A stretch of DNA of 57,831 bases from Prevotella sp. (GCA_016290175.1 JAEETD010000011.1:1-57831), one strand, 5' to 3'. Counted from the first letter of the stretch, positions 40,297 to 48,632 are shown. The notes: generated by a model from the letters alone, not told the origin. A program made the numbers and translations.

Positions 40297-41769
40297 ATGA
40301 ATCAACAAACAGAAACAGGTAGCAAGTCCTACCTCATCAGTATTGTGATGGTGGCCGTCCTGGGCGGTCTGCTATTCGGTTATGACACCGCAGTGATCTC
40401 TGGAGCCGAGAAGGGTCTCCAGGCGTTTTTCATGGAAGCCAAAGACTTTGCCTACACCGACGGCTGGCACGGCTTCACCTCTGCCTCAGCCCTCATCGGC
40501 TGTATCATCGGTTCCGCCCTCTCCGGTTTCCTGGCCACGAACCTCGGTCGTAAGAAGTCATTGATCATCGCCGGTATCCTCTTCTTCATCTCGGCGCTGG
40601 GATCGATGGACCCCGAGTTCATGTTCTTTGAGTACGGCCAGCCCACCTACTCGCTGCTGATTATGTTCAACATCTACCGTGTCATCGGCGGTATCGGCGT
40701 CGGTCTGGCCTCTGCCATCTGCCCGATGTACATCGGCGAGGTGGCACCTTCCAATATCCGTGGTATGCTCGTCAGCTGGAACCAGTTCGCCATTATCTTC
40801 GGTCAGCTGGTGGTCTACTTCGTCAACTTCTTCATCCTTGGCGACCACATCCAGCCGCTCGTAGAGGAGATGGGTAAGGGCATTGCCGCCATCAACCCCG
40901 CAGCACAGTGGACCGTCACCACCGGTTGGCGCTATATGTTCGGAAGCGAGGCTGTGCCCGCAGGACTCTTCGCCCTCCTGATCTGCTTCGTGCCTGAGAC
41001 CCCGCGTTACCTCGTCTCAGTCGGTCAGGACCAGAAGGCCCTGGGCATCCTCTCCAAGATCAATGGCTCAGGCAAGGCCGCCCAGATCCTGCAGGATATC
41101 AAGGACACCATGGTGGTGAAGACCGAGAAGCTGCTCACCTATGGTGCCATGTGTATCTTCATCGGTATCATGCTCAGCGTGTTCCAGCAGGCCGTAGGTA
41201 TCAATGCCGTGCTCTATTATGCACCGCGCATCTTCGGTGATATGGGTATGGACGACCCGATGATGCTGACCGTCTTCATGGGCATCATCAACATCTCGTT
41301 CACGCTGGTGGCCATCTTCACCGTCGAGAAGTGGGGCCGCAAGCCGCTGCTCATCTGGGGTTCGTTAGGTATGGCGCTGGGTGCCTTCGGTGTGGCAGTT
41401 ACCTTCGGTAACGAGAGCCTTGCACTGGTCACCGCTGCCTCACTGCTCCTCTATTCAGCCTGCTTCATGTTCTCATGGGGTCCCATCTGCTGGGTGCTCA
41501 TCGCCGAGATCTTCCCCAACACCATCCGTGGTGCAGCAGTGGCCATCGCTGTGGCAGCACAATGGATCTCGAACTTCATCGTCTCGTCGACCTTCGTGCC
41601 CATGTTCAACATGCACCTTACCGAGGGCGATGACTTCGGTCACTGGTTCACCTACGGCCTCTATGGCATCATCTGCGTCATTGCAGCCCTGTTCGTCTGG
41701 AAGCTCGTTCCCGAGACCAAGGGCAAGACGCTCGAGGATATGACCAAGCTCTGGCGCAACAGGAAGTAA
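40297..41769 (+). CDS. xylE: Sugar/proton symporter of the MFS, XylE-like
   Basis: The 490-residue inner-membrane protein has 12 helices and MFS sugar-porter motifs: GGLLFGYDTAVISGA in helix 1, NLGRKKSLIIAG (loop 2-3), PMYIGEVAPSNIRG, VPETPRYLVS, QQAVGINAVLYYAPRIF, EKWGRKPLLIWG and VPETKGKTLEDM. The length and the extended loop after helix 5 fit XylE-type D-xylose importers rather than GlcP-type proteins. Divergence from an operon with a probable alpha-xylosidase supports xylose as substrate, though glucose or another pentose is possible. Confidence 0.88.
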   Translation: MNQQTETGSKSYLISIVMVAVLGGLLFGYDTAVISGAEKGLQAFFMEAKDFAYTDGWHGFTSASALIGCIIGSALSGFLATNLGRKKSLIIAGILFFISALGSMDPEFMFFEYGQPTYSLLIMFNIYRVIGGIGVGLASAICPMYIGEVAPSNIRGMLVSWNQFAIIFGQLVVYFVNFFILGDHIQPLVEEMGKGIAAINPAAQWTVTTGWRYMFGSEAVPAGLFALLICFVPETPRYLVSVGQDQKALGILSKINGSGKAAQILQDIKDTMVVKTEKLLTYGAMCIFIGIMLSVFQQAVGINAVLYYAPRIFGDMGMDDPMMLTVFMGIINISFTLVAIFTVEKWGRKPLLIWGSLGMALGAFGVAVTFGNESLALVTAASLLLYSACFMFSWGPICWVLIAEIFPNTIRGAAVAIAVAAQWISNFIVSSTFVPMFNMHLTEGDDFGHWFTYGLYGIICVIAALFVWKLVPETKGKTLEDMTKLWRNRK

Positions 41770-41793
41770 TCTCTTGTGGATTTACATATTTTA

Positions 41794-41824
41794 GGCTCGC
41801 AGCGATTGTTGCGAGCCTTTTTTG
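41794..41824 (+). terminator. Terminator of the xylE-like gene
   Basis: GGCTCGCA (41794-41801) pairs with TGCGAGCC (41810-41817), followed by seven T. Confidence 0.85.
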
Positions 41825-41828
41825 TATC

Positions 41829-41974
41829 GTGACAGTTACAGTTGTGACAATTAGAAATCGAGGCCACAATATGCCTTATAATGCTTTATAACTAATTGAT
41901 ATATAGATAGTTATATATAATATAGGAAGAATTGACACCCCTCAAAAACGAACTGTCACAACTGTAACTGTCAC
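41829..41974. repeat. 21-base inverted repeat around an AT-rich core
   Basis: 41829-41849 and 41954-41974 are perfect inverted copies built on GTGACAGTTACAG. The 104-base interior is AT-rich, with a TATATATAATATA tract near 41910. The layout (arms, AT core) is like 3339-3523 although the arm sequences differ. Such structures occur near VapE/DUF3987-type genes in this phylum. Confidence 0.75.
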
Positions 41975-42013
41975 AATCAGGCATCAATAATTCTTCTAAA
42001 AGGTTGATATACA

Positions 42014-42238
42014 ATGATATACGAAATTAGTAAAGCGACTGCGCCCGCTATGCCGAACCTCGGTAAAGGCACAAAATGTATCAAATTCCTGCTCACGCAG
42101 GCCTCAAAAGACATGTACGAACCCCTCGTTCCGATGTTTTTCCCAATCTTTGGCGCATACATCTGCGATGCGGAATTACAGTATCCCGACCGCAGTTGGA
42201 AGAAAACATGCGGCATGATGGCCCAGTCTTCTCAATAA
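42014..42238 (+). CDS. Small ORF, possible remnant of a DUF3987/primase-like gene
   Basis: The 74-residue product (MIYEISKATAPAMPNLGKGT...) has protein-like composition. The stretch PMFFPIFGAYICDAELQYPD resembles the segment before the Walker A motif in DUF3987-type helicase-like proteins of Bacteroidales, but no Walker motif follows and the frame stops. It lies 40 bases after the inverted-repeat element. It may be a decayed 5' end or a small gene in its own right. After it, 42264-42283 forms a seven-base-stem hairpin; nothing else is seen up to the terminator. Confidence 0.5.
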   Translation: MIYEISKATAPAMPNLGKGTKCIKFLLTQASKDMYEPLVPMFFPIFGAYICDAELQYPDRSWKKTCGMMAQSSQ

Positions 42239-42323
42239 CTAGCCATTATTGCGCAAAAAAACACCCTTATCCGACAATAAGGGCGGGTTATTAAGGAGAA
42301 GTGCCTGATCCTTTTTGCCTAAG

Positions 42324-42357
42324 AAAATCCCCTGCGCTACATCGCGCAGGGGATTTT
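42324..42357. terminator. Terminator after the DUF4369 gene
   Basis: A perfect 14-base stem (AAAATCCCCTGCGC, 42324-42337, with 42344-42357) closes a six-base loop, with A and T runs at the ends, so it can act in both directions. Confidence 0.85.
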
Positions 42358-42367
42358 TCTGACAGAT

Positions 42368-42949
42368 TTAATGGAAGAACCGGCTGAGGAAATCGTAGAG
42401 CGGGCCTTTGCCAACGCCCTCCGCCATGTGGTGCGTCTTCTCGCTGTAGATGGTATGCAGGCTGTCGGCCTCCTTATGCAAAGCGGCTGCCTGGACACTA
42501 TCCCCCTTGGCTGCCATCTGAGAGGCTTTCACAAGCACCTGATTATAGGCACGGGTATGCGCCTCGGTGAGCACCTTCCAATGTTCGATGGTGTCGTTCT
42601 GAGCCGTACCGCCCGAATGGCTGTCGGGGCCAAGGCTTACCCATACATTGCCCGGCTCACCCACGATGATGATGGGCTGGAGCGTGCCGTAGAGTGTGCC
42701 CTCGGCCGGCATGACCTTGTAGATCAACAAGGAATCGAGCGCAATCTCAAACTTACCGTTCTTGATCTCAACGGTGTCAGACTTCACCGTGGTGGTTGAC
42801 ATATCCAGCGGTTCGATGACAATACGACGGCCTTCCATGCTGCTGTCGGAAACAGATCCGTAGACACGGCATGAGCCCGTGGATTTCTGGGGCTGGCAAC
42901 CGACGATCGTCATGGCTGCGACAGCCCAAAACAATAATACTTTCTTCAT
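42368..42949 (-). CDS. DUF4369-type lipoprotein
   Basis: The 193-residue protein has a lipoprotein signal (IVGCQPQ, cysteine about residue 18) and a DUF4369-like beta domain (RVYGSVSDSSMEGRRIVIEP to VSLGPDSHSGGT). A helical C-terminal half follows. In larger relatives DUF4369 precedes a thioredoxin domain; here that domain is absent. It begins 18 bases after the LacI gene on the same strand, so it is probably in one operon with it and may be under its control. Confidence 0.72.
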   Translation of the reverse strand: MKKVLLFWAVAAMTIVGCQPQKSTGSCRVYGSVSDSSMEGRRIVIEPLDMSTTTVKSDTVEIKNGKFEIALDSLLIYKVMPAEGTLYGTLQPIIIVGEPGNVWVSLGPDSHSGGTAQNDTIEHWKVLTEAHTRAYNQVLVKASQMAAKGDSVQAAALHKEADSLHTIYSEKTHHMAEGVGKGPLYDFLSRFFH

Positions 42950-42967
42950 ATATTCTTTTCTGTTAAA

Positions 42968-43993
42968 TTACTTTCTTGCTGAGGTATCGCGGATGACCAG
43001 CTGCTGCGGGACTATCTTGCGGTAGATCCTGGTATCGCCTGCGATATTCCTGAGAAGCAGCTGACAGGCGGTCTGACCCATCAGATGCGACTGGTCTTCA
43101 ATAGCCGACATGCGCGGTGTGACATACTGGGCGTGGACATCGTCGGTGAAGCCGATCAGCGCCACATCCTCGGGGATACTGAGCCCCTGCTGCTTGATGG
43201 CGGTGAAGGCGGCGAAGGTGATGATGTCGTTGAAGGCCAGAATGGCATCGGGGCGCTCGCCCACGGGCAGGCTCAGGAGGCGCGTGGTGGTGTCGAGCGC
43301 CCACTGGTAGTCGATCTTCTCACAGGCCACGAGGGTGCGGTCGATGGGAATACGGTTCTCGCGCAAGGCCTCCAGATAGCCGTGCTTACGACGACGCACC
43401 ATGTCGAGATGGTTGGGGCCTCCGATGAAGGCAATGCGGCGGCTGCCGGTATCTATCAGGTGCTGCGTGGCCTGGAAGGCTGCCTCGTCGCCATTGGCGG
43501 TGACGGTGGAGAAGCGGTCGGTGAGACAGGTGCGCCCGAAGAACACAAGGGGGATGCCCATGTCGGCTATCTCCTCGAAATGCTTGTAGTCGGTGGTGTT
43601 CTGCGACAGACAGGCGATGATGCCCTCGACATGCAGGCTGATGAAATTGTCGATGGCCTGGATCTCGGCATCGGTATCCTCATGCGTATTGGCGCTGATG
43701 ACCGAATAGCCCTCCTTGCGGGCCTCGCTCTCGATGCCATCGAGCACGGCGGCATAATAATGGGTGACCAGATTGGGCACCACCACGCCTATCACCCGCG
43801 GGGCCTCCTTACGCAGGCTCTGCGCAAACGGATTGGGACGATAATTACGGCGCTTGGCCAGTTCCTTGACCTTTGCCTGCATGTCCTGCCCGATCTCGGG
43901 ACTGCTGCGCAGGGCACGGCTGACGGTGGCGATGCTGACACCCAGCTCCTGGGCCAGGTCTTTCAACGATGTGCGATGTTTACTTGCTGCCAT
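42968..43993 (-). CDS. LacI-family transcriptional regulator
   Basis: The ATG at 43993 (MAASKHRTSL) is chosen; a GTG two codons earlier (43999) is possible. The 341-residue protein has a LacI helix-turn-helix (SLKDLAQELGVSIATVSRAL), the hinge region (RRNYRPNPFAQSLR) and a periplasmic-binding-type effector domain (VIGVVVPNLVTHYYAAVL ... DVALIGFTDDV). It probably represses genes in response to a sugar. A palindromic site overlaps its own promoter, which points to autoregulation; the DUF4369 gene would be co-regulated. Confidence 0.92.
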   Translation of the reverse strand: MAASKHRTSLKDLAQELGVSIATVSRALRSSPEIGQDMQAKVKELAKRRNYRPNPFAQSLRKEAPRVIGVVVPNLVTHYYAAVLDGIESEARKEGYSVISANTHEDTDAEIQAIDNFISLHVEGIIACLSQNTTDYKHFEEIADMGIPLVFFGRTCLTDRFSTVTANGDEAAFQATQHLIDTGSRRIAFIGGPNHLDMVRRRKHGYLEALRENRIPIDRTLVACEKIDYQWALDTTTRLLSLPVGERPDAILAFNDIITFAAFTAIKQQGLSIPEDVALIGFTDDVHAQYVTPRMSAIEDQSHLMGQTACQLLLRNIAGDTRIYRKIVPQQLVIRDTSARK

Positions 43994-44018
43994 TTTCACA
44001 TATACTGACTATACGGCG

Positions 44019-44059
44019 GCAAAAGTACAAAAAATCCCCGAACCTCGCAAACGTTTACG
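44019..44059 (-). promoter_or_regulatory. Promoter and LacI-type operator upstream of the LacI gene
   Basis: Minus-strand -7 box TACTTTTGC (44027-44019) and TTTG (44051-44048) are 20 bases apart. CGCAAACGTTTACG (44046-44059), symmetric at 12 of 14 positions with the AAACGTTT core typical of LacI-family sites, covers the TTTG. Repressor binding would block the polymerase. Confidence 0.65.
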
Positions 44060-44103
44060 TCACTTTTTCGCTCTGAATCGCTTAAAATGTGGAAAAAAGT
44101 CCG

Positions 44104-44207
44104 TACCTTTGCATCGCAAATTCAGAATGAGTAATGAATAGTTGATAATAAGTTAGTTAGAACTCAGCCAAGACTGTCGTGATGACACTCTTGGCTTTCT
44201 TTTTTTA
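44104..44207 (+). ncRNA. Candidate small RNA of about 90 nt
   Basis: A plus-strand -7 box TACCTTTGC (44104-44112) is followed 50 bases later by a hairpin AGCCAAGA (44166-44173) / TCTTGGCT (44189-44196) with a T-rich run (44197-44206). Between them is only a four-codon ORF (ATG at 44127). No TTTG lies at the expected distance, so the promoter is partial. The hairpin overlaps the end of the convergent GIN-domain gene. Confidence 0.4.
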
Positions 44208-44984
44208 TCTGACTCTCAGATCGCCGGTATCGATATCTCCCGACCCGCTCTTATGGGCATCGTAATGACTGAGGGTGCCCTGGAGGGTGATATCGCCGGA
44301 ACCATTCAACTGTACATCCGCAGACTTGCAGCCCTCGCCGAACTCGACGGTGAGGTCGCCGGAACCCTTCAACGACAGACTGGTCTCATTGACATTGACC
44401 TGACTGATGTTCACATCGCCGGAACCTATCACAACGGCCGTCGATGTCTTCGCATCGAGATGACCGATACTGATATCGCCGGAACCAATCAGTTGCGTGA
44501 CGCACACATCGCAGATGATGTTCTCGAAGGTGATATCGCCTGATCCGCGCAAGGCAATATCCATGGTATCGGTATCCAAGGGTTTGCGGCTGATGAAGTC
44601 GCCGGAGCCACTGACACCGACACCGACCAGATCGGGCGAGGAGACATAGACGGTGACATCGCTCTTATCGCCAATCGTGAAATTGACGAAGCCCATCTTT
44701 CCCTTGTTACGCACATAGAGCGTGCCGTCCTCCGTATCGGTGAGGATGCGGGGAATCAGATTGTCGGGACCTTCGACCCTGACGCCGAAGGTGTCGGCCT
44801 GGGTGTAGACCACAGTAGGAGAGCCGCTGATCTCAATACGCTCGAAGTTGCGGAGATGCCGCCATTCCACTGTTATATCGTCGCTGATATCAAAGGATCG
44901 GTTACAGGTCATCACACACGAGGTCATTCCCAATGCGGCCACGAGCAACAGGCCGCTCATCATCAAATACTGTCTTGTTTTCAT
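44205..44984 (-). CDS. GIN-domain (DUF2807) lipoprotein with GSGD repeats
   Basis: Start at the ATG at 44984 (MKTRQYLMMSG), because the longer frame has no signal peptide at its start. The 259-residue protein has a lipobox (LGMTSCVMT) and the beta-helix GIN domain: IEISGSPTVVYTQADT, then GSGDI/GSGDL repeats about every 20 residues to the C-terminus (SGSGDIDTGDLRVR). The family is also called putative auto-transporter adhesin head domain, but its function in Bacteroidota is not settled. Probably surface- or periplasm-exposed. Confidence 0.85.
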   Translation of the reverse strand: MKTRQYLMMSGLLLVAALGMTSCVMTCNRSFDISDDITVEWRHLRNFERIEISGSPTVVYTQADTFGVRVEGPDNLIPRILTDTEDGTLYVRNKGKMGFVNFTIGDKSDVTVYVSSPDLVGVGVSGSGDFISRKPLDTDTMDIALRGSGDITFENIICDVCVTQLIGSGDISIGHLDAKTSTAVVIGSGDVNISQVNVNETSLSLKGSGDLTVEFGEGCKSADVQLNGSGDITLQGTLSHYDAHKSGSGDIDTGDLRVR

Positions 44985-45052
44985 TTTCTTACGCTTTTTT
45001 ATTAATGATCTGTATGTTTGACGTAACGACCCGCGAAAAAGTTGCAGACTAT

Positions 45053-45094
45053 TCACTTCTCACTTCTCACTTTTCACTTTTCACTTCTCACTTC
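45053..45094. repeat. Six-unit 7-base array, overlapping a stop codon
   Basis: Units TCACTTC (twice), TCACTTT (twice) and TCACTTC (twice) on the plus strand. The stop of the M15 peptidase gene (45088-45090, TGA on the minus strand) is inside it. A second array in opposite orientation lies in the same gene's signal peptide (45676-45703). Confidence 0.85.
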
Positions 45095-45723
45095 TCAAAG
45101 TGTTGCCAGTCTTTCATCGTGCGCCAGGAGCCACCCCATCTGAAGCCGTGCTGCAGGAAAAGGCGGTGCAGGAGATCACCCTTGACAATCTTGTAGGGAA
45201 AGCTCTTACGGCGGTCGACATAATTCACGGCCGTAGCGGGCTCCACGATGCGACGTCCGTCCTTGCCCGTGCGGACATACGGATTATAGAGGGTATTGAT
45301 ATCGACAGCCATACCCGTGGCATGCTTGGAGAGCTTGGTCGTTCCTGACACCTTGCGATAACAGAAACAGGAGGTGTTGTTATCGCGCATGGACAGCTCA
45401 TCCTGTGCCTCATAGTCATCGATCAGGCGGATGCGTTGGATGGGGTACTGCTGACGATAGAGTTCACGGAATATCTCCAGAAGGTCGTTCGCAATAGCCT
45501 TGTTGCACACCATCTCACCCACATGCTCCTTCTTCCCGGCATCAAAATGTGACAGTCGCAGATAACGCAGGTCAGAACGGCTGACAGTGCAGCCTTCTGG
45601 CCAGGAACGCCCCTGCATCCGCTGGAAGACGGAATCGGGAACGGGTTGGGAAGAGAAGACCTGACTGAAGACAGGAGTGAGAAGTGAAAAGTGAAAAGTG
45701 AAAAGTATTAGGAGGCGGCGCAT
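45088..45723 (-). CDS. M15-type zinc peptidase (peptidoglycan DD/LD-peptidase)
   Basis: The 211-residue exported protein has the M15 zinc motif SKHATGMAVDIN (His and Asp ligands) and a closing DWQHFEK with the last His ligand. The family cuts peptidoglycan peptides, usually as D-alanyl-D-alanine carboxypeptidase or endopeptidase. The signal peptide (MRRLLILFTFHFSLLTPVFS) is largely encoded by a four-unit 7-base array, and the last codons and stop are in another array. Unit change at the first would shift the frame within the first 20 codons. Confidence 0.8.
   Translation of the reverse strand: MRRLLILFTFHFSLLTPVFSQVFSSQPVPDSVFQRMQGRSWPEGCTVSRSDLRYLRLSHFDAGKKEHVGEMVCNKAIANDLLEIFRELYRQQYPIQRIRLIDDYEAQDELSMRDNNTSCFCYRKVSGTTKLSKHATGMAVDINTLYNPYVRTGKDGRRIVEPATAVNYVDRRKSFPYKIVKGDLLHRLFLQHGFRWGGSWRTMKDWQHFEK
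45676..45703. repeat. 7-base array in the M15 signal peptide
   Basis: Four AGTGAAA/AGTGAGA units (plus-strand reading) encode much of LFTFHFSLL. It is inverted relative to the array at 45053-45094 that covers the gene's end. Confidence 0.8.
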
Positions 45724-45729
45724 AGGCGG

Positions 45730-46968
45730 TTATTCTAATGGAAGTATGAACCAGAAGGTGGAGCCTACACCCAAGGATGATTCCACGCCAACCGTACCTC
45801 CCAGGTTCCTGACCTGCGACTCGACGACGGAGAGGCCTAAGCCTGTACCCGGGATAAAGTCATCGACCTTGACAAAACGCTCGAAGATACGTGCCTGATC
45901 GGCCTCGGCGATACCCTTTCCGGTATCGGTCACATTCACCCGCACCTGATTGCCCTGCACCTCATAGCTCAGCGTAATCTCACCCTCGACAGTAAACTTA
46001 GCGGCATTCTGCAGCAAATGGTCAAGGACTTCGACAAGCTTCTCACGGTCGCTCTCGATCATCAGCTGCTTCATGGGGCATTGCAGACGGATGGGCACAT
46101 TCGTGGTGGGCTGGTAGGCATCGGCCATCTGCTGTAAGAGCTGGTTGAGATCGATCTTGCCCATCAACAGGCTCTTGGCACCTGCCTCAATCTTCGACAT
46201 GCTGACCAGTCCGTCGATGATACGCAGCAGCTTACGGTTGTTGTTCTGTATCTCCATAATAAGCTGGTTGCGGTCTTCTTCATTCTGTACGACGGGCAAC
46301 AGGTCGGCAAAGCCGCAGATAGCATTAAGAGGTGTGCGGATCTCATGGCCCATATTAGCCAGGAATGCCGTCTTCAACCGGTCGCTCTCCTCAGCCTTGT
46401 TGCGGGCTGCGACCAATGAGCTCTCCAGATGCTTACGCGCGTCGATACGCTGGGAAGTACCGACGATCTTTGTCGGCTTGGCGTCTGCATCGCGCTCCAC
46501 GATGGTGGCATAGCTCTCCTCCCAATAGGTATTGCCGGAAGATTTGCTCGTCACCTGATATTCCTGATGATAATAATCCGTACGGCCCTCACAGATATCA
46601 TTGAAGGCCTTGTTCACCCGGTCAACGTCTGCAGGAGCGATGGGATCCAATGTCTCAACGAACGTCTCGGTCGCACCCGGAACGTTGTTATCCTGTCCCT
46701 CGCGGTAATCACTGTCAAAGATGAATGACTTGCTACGGGGATCATAACGCCAGACGGCTATCTTCATGGCTTTCAGGATAAAATCATATTCGATGTTATT
46801 CTGCCTGAGCTTATTTATCTCCATCAGTTCCTGTTTCAGTGTCCTGCCCTTCCTCCACTGGCGGAAGATACCATAACAGAGAAGGAGGAACAAGACAAGG
46901 CCTCCAAGCCAGACGAAGAAGACGGATTGGATGCCGAAAACCGATGTAGACAATAGAATAGATATCAT
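45730..46968 (-). CDS. Membrane PAS sensor histidine kinase, orphan
   Basis: The 412-residue protein has one N-terminal membrane helix (about 12-35), a PAS-like domain (about 62-180, with KAMKIAVWRYDPRSKSF), HisKA with His208 in NMGHEIRTPL and an ATPase domain (LLQNAAKFT, VTDTGKGIAEAD, GTGLGLSVV). It lacks a long periplasmic sensor, so it probably senses a cytoplasmic or membrane signal through PAS. No response regulator is adjacent. The M15 peptidase gene follows seven bases after its stop. Confidence 0.9.
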   Translation of the reverse strand: MISILLSTSVFGIQSVFFVWLGGLVLFLLLCYGIFRQWRKGRTLKQELMEINKLRQNNIEYDFILKAMKIAVWRYDPRSKSFIFDSDYREGQDNNVPGATETFVETLDPIAPADVDRVNKAFNDICEGRTDYYHQEYQVTSKSSGNTYWEESYATIVERDADAKPTKIVGTSQRIDARKHLESSLVAARNKAEESDRLKTAFLANMGHEIRTPLNAICGFADLLPVVQNEEDRNQLIMEIQNNNRKLLRIIDGLVSMSKIEAGAKSLLMGKIDLNQLLQQMADAYQPTTNVPIRLQCPMKQLMIESDREKLVEVLDHLLQNAAKFTVEGEITLSYEVQGNQVRVNVTDTGKGIAEADQARIFERFVKVDDFIPGTGLGLSVVESQVRNLGGTVGVESSLGVGSTFWFILPLE

Positions 46969-47045
46969 AATTTATCAGAAGATGTGGCAAAATTAAGAAA
47001 ATATCCCGAATAACACAAAAAAGAAGCACTTTTTTTTGCTTTTTA

Positions 47046-47078
47046 TTTGTTTTTTCGCCCGACTTGCATTATCTTTGC
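47046..47078 (+). promoter_or_regulatory. Promoter of the RlmL-like gene
   Basis: TTTG (47046-47049), exactly 20 bases, TATCTTTGC (47070-47078); ATG 27 bases later. It probably drives the chain through dipeptidyl peptidase and perhaps purD. Confidence 0.7.
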
Positions 47079-47105
47079 ACTCAGTTTTCCACAATAACAT
47101 ATCAA

Positions 47106-48632
47106 ATGGAACAATACAAAGACTTGAGAAATACTCATGAGACTGAGTATGAACTCATCGCCAAAACGTTCATGGGACTGGAACCTGTGCTGGCGAAAGA
47201 ACTGACCCAATTAGGGGCAAACAATGTACAAATCGGTAGGCGCATGGTGTCATTCACCGGTAATAAGGAACTGATGTACCGGGCGAATTTCCAATTGCAT
47301 ACTGCCATCCGTATCCTAAAGCCCATCCGCCATTTCAAAGCCAAGAGTGCGGATGATGTCTACGAGGAAATCAAGAAAACAGACTGGACAGACTATCTGG
47401 GAACAGACAAGACCTTTGCCGTGGATGCGGTGGTCTTCTCTGAAGAGTTCCGCCATTCCAAATTCGTTTCTTACAAGGTGAAGGATGCCATCGTGGACCA
47501 GTTCCGCGAAAAGACCGGCAAACGTCCGAACATCTCCATCGCCAATCCCGACGTCCGCCTGCACATCCATATCGCAGAGGACCACTGCACGCTGTGTCTC
47601 GACTCCAGTGGAGAGTCGCTGCATCGCAGGGGCTATCGTCAGGAGAGTGTAGAGGCCCCGCTCAACGAGGTGCTCGCTGCCGGTATGATCCTGATGTCGG
47701 GCTGGCAGGGCGACACCGACTTCATCGACCCGATGTGTGGTTCAGGCACCCTGCTCATCGAGGCAGCCCTGATTGCCAAGAACATGGCCCCGGGACTCTT
47801 CCGCAAGGAATATGCCTTTGAGAAATGGCCTGACTTCGATGCCGACCTCTTCGACGAAATCTATAATGACGAGAGTCAGGAACGGGAGTTCAAGCATCAT
47901 ATCTATGGCTATGACGTCGACATAAAGGCTGTCAACACAGCCCGCATGAATGTGAAGGCAGCAGGTCTCTCTGCCGATATCACCATTGAGCAACAGGACT
48001 TCAAGGACTTCACACAACCCAAGAACAAGAGCATCATCATCACCAACCCCCCATACGGCGAGCGTATCTCCACCCCCGACCTTCTGGGCACCTACCGCAT
48101 GATAGGTGAACGCCTGAAGCACGAGTTCAAGGGTAATGACGCCTGGATACTCTCCTACCGTGAGGAGTGTTTCGAGCAGATCGGTCTGAAACCGAGCATC
48201 AAGATACCCCTTTATAACGGTTCGCTGGAGTGCGAGTTCCGCAGATACCAGATGTTCGACGGTAAGCTGAAGGATTTCCGTCATGAGGGCGGTATCGTCA
48301 AGACTGATGAGGAGAAACGACAGATGGCCCAGAAACACCGTTTCAAGAAAGAACGGGAGTTCAAGCAGCGTCTTGAGGAGACTGAGCAGAATGAAGAGGG
48401 CGACATCCGGAGTTTCACCTTCCACCACCATGACCTGGAAAAACGGGAGGAGCGGAGTAACCGGAATATCCGGAGTAACCGGAATAATCAGGACGGCCGC
48501 GAAGACCGTCGTGGAAGAAAGGGCAGTAAGAAGGAAAGAGGCGGACGTTTCGACCATGGTGACAGGAAGTTCAACAAGGCTGAACGCAACTTCACAAAGA
48601 AAAGGAGATTTGACGATGATGAAGAAGATTAA
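47106..48632 (+). CDS. rlmL: RlmL-like rRNA guanine-N2 methyltransferase with basic tail
   Basis: Start at the ATG at 47106, downstream of the promoter. The 508-residue protein has a THUMP domain (about 15-160), then a Rossmann methyltransferase with DPMCGSGTLLIEAAL (SAM binding) and TNPPYGERI (catalytic NPPY). It corresponds to the RlmL half of the E. coli RlmKL fusion, which methylates G2445 of 23S rRNA. From about residue 400 a Lys/Arg/Glu-rich tail follows; part of it (RSNRNIRSNRNN) is encoded by a 9-base repeat (48453-48488). The tail probably helps RNA binding. It overlaps the next gene by 17 bases. Confidence 0.85.
   Translation: MEQYKDLRNTHETEYELIAKTFMGLEPVLAKELTQLGANNVQIGRRMVSFTGNKELMYRANFQLHTAIRILKPIRHFKAKSADDVYEEIKKTDWTDYLGTDKTFAVDAVVFSEEFRHSKFVSYKVKDAIVDQFREKTGKRPNISIANPDVRLHIHIAEDHCTLCLDSSGESLHRRGYRQESVEAPLNEVLAAGMILMSGWQGDTDFIDPMCGSGTLLIEAALIAKNMAPGLFRKEYAFEKWPDFDADLFDEIYNDESQEREFKHHIYGYDVDIKAVNTARMNVKAAGLSADITIEQQDFKDFTQPKNKSIIITNPPYGERISTPDLLGTYRMIGERLKHEFKGNDAWILSYREECFEQIGLKPSIKIPLYNGSLECEFRRYQMFDGKLKDFRHEGGIVKTDEEKRQMAQKHRFKKEREFKQRLEETEQNEEGDIRSFTFHHHDLEKREERSNRNIRSNRNNQDGREDRRGRKGSKKERGGRFDHGDRKFNKAERNFTKKRRFDDDEED
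48453..48488 (+). repeat. Four-unit 9-base repeat in the methyltransferase tail
   Basis: Units CGGAGTAAC, CGGAATATC, CGGAGTAAC, CGGAATAAT encode RSN/RNI/RSN/RNN. The 9-base period keeps the frame. Confidence 0.8.

Noticed and set aside
43085..44008. 307-residue plus-strand frame opposite the LacI gene
   Set aside because: LacI on the other strand has helix-turn-helix and effector domain; the frame is a mirror of its codon use.
44205..44640. Regular repeats of ATCGCCGGAACC type, CRISPR-like at first sight
   Set aside because: They are in frame and encode the GSGD repeats of the GIN-domain protein; spacing varies and there are no cas genes.
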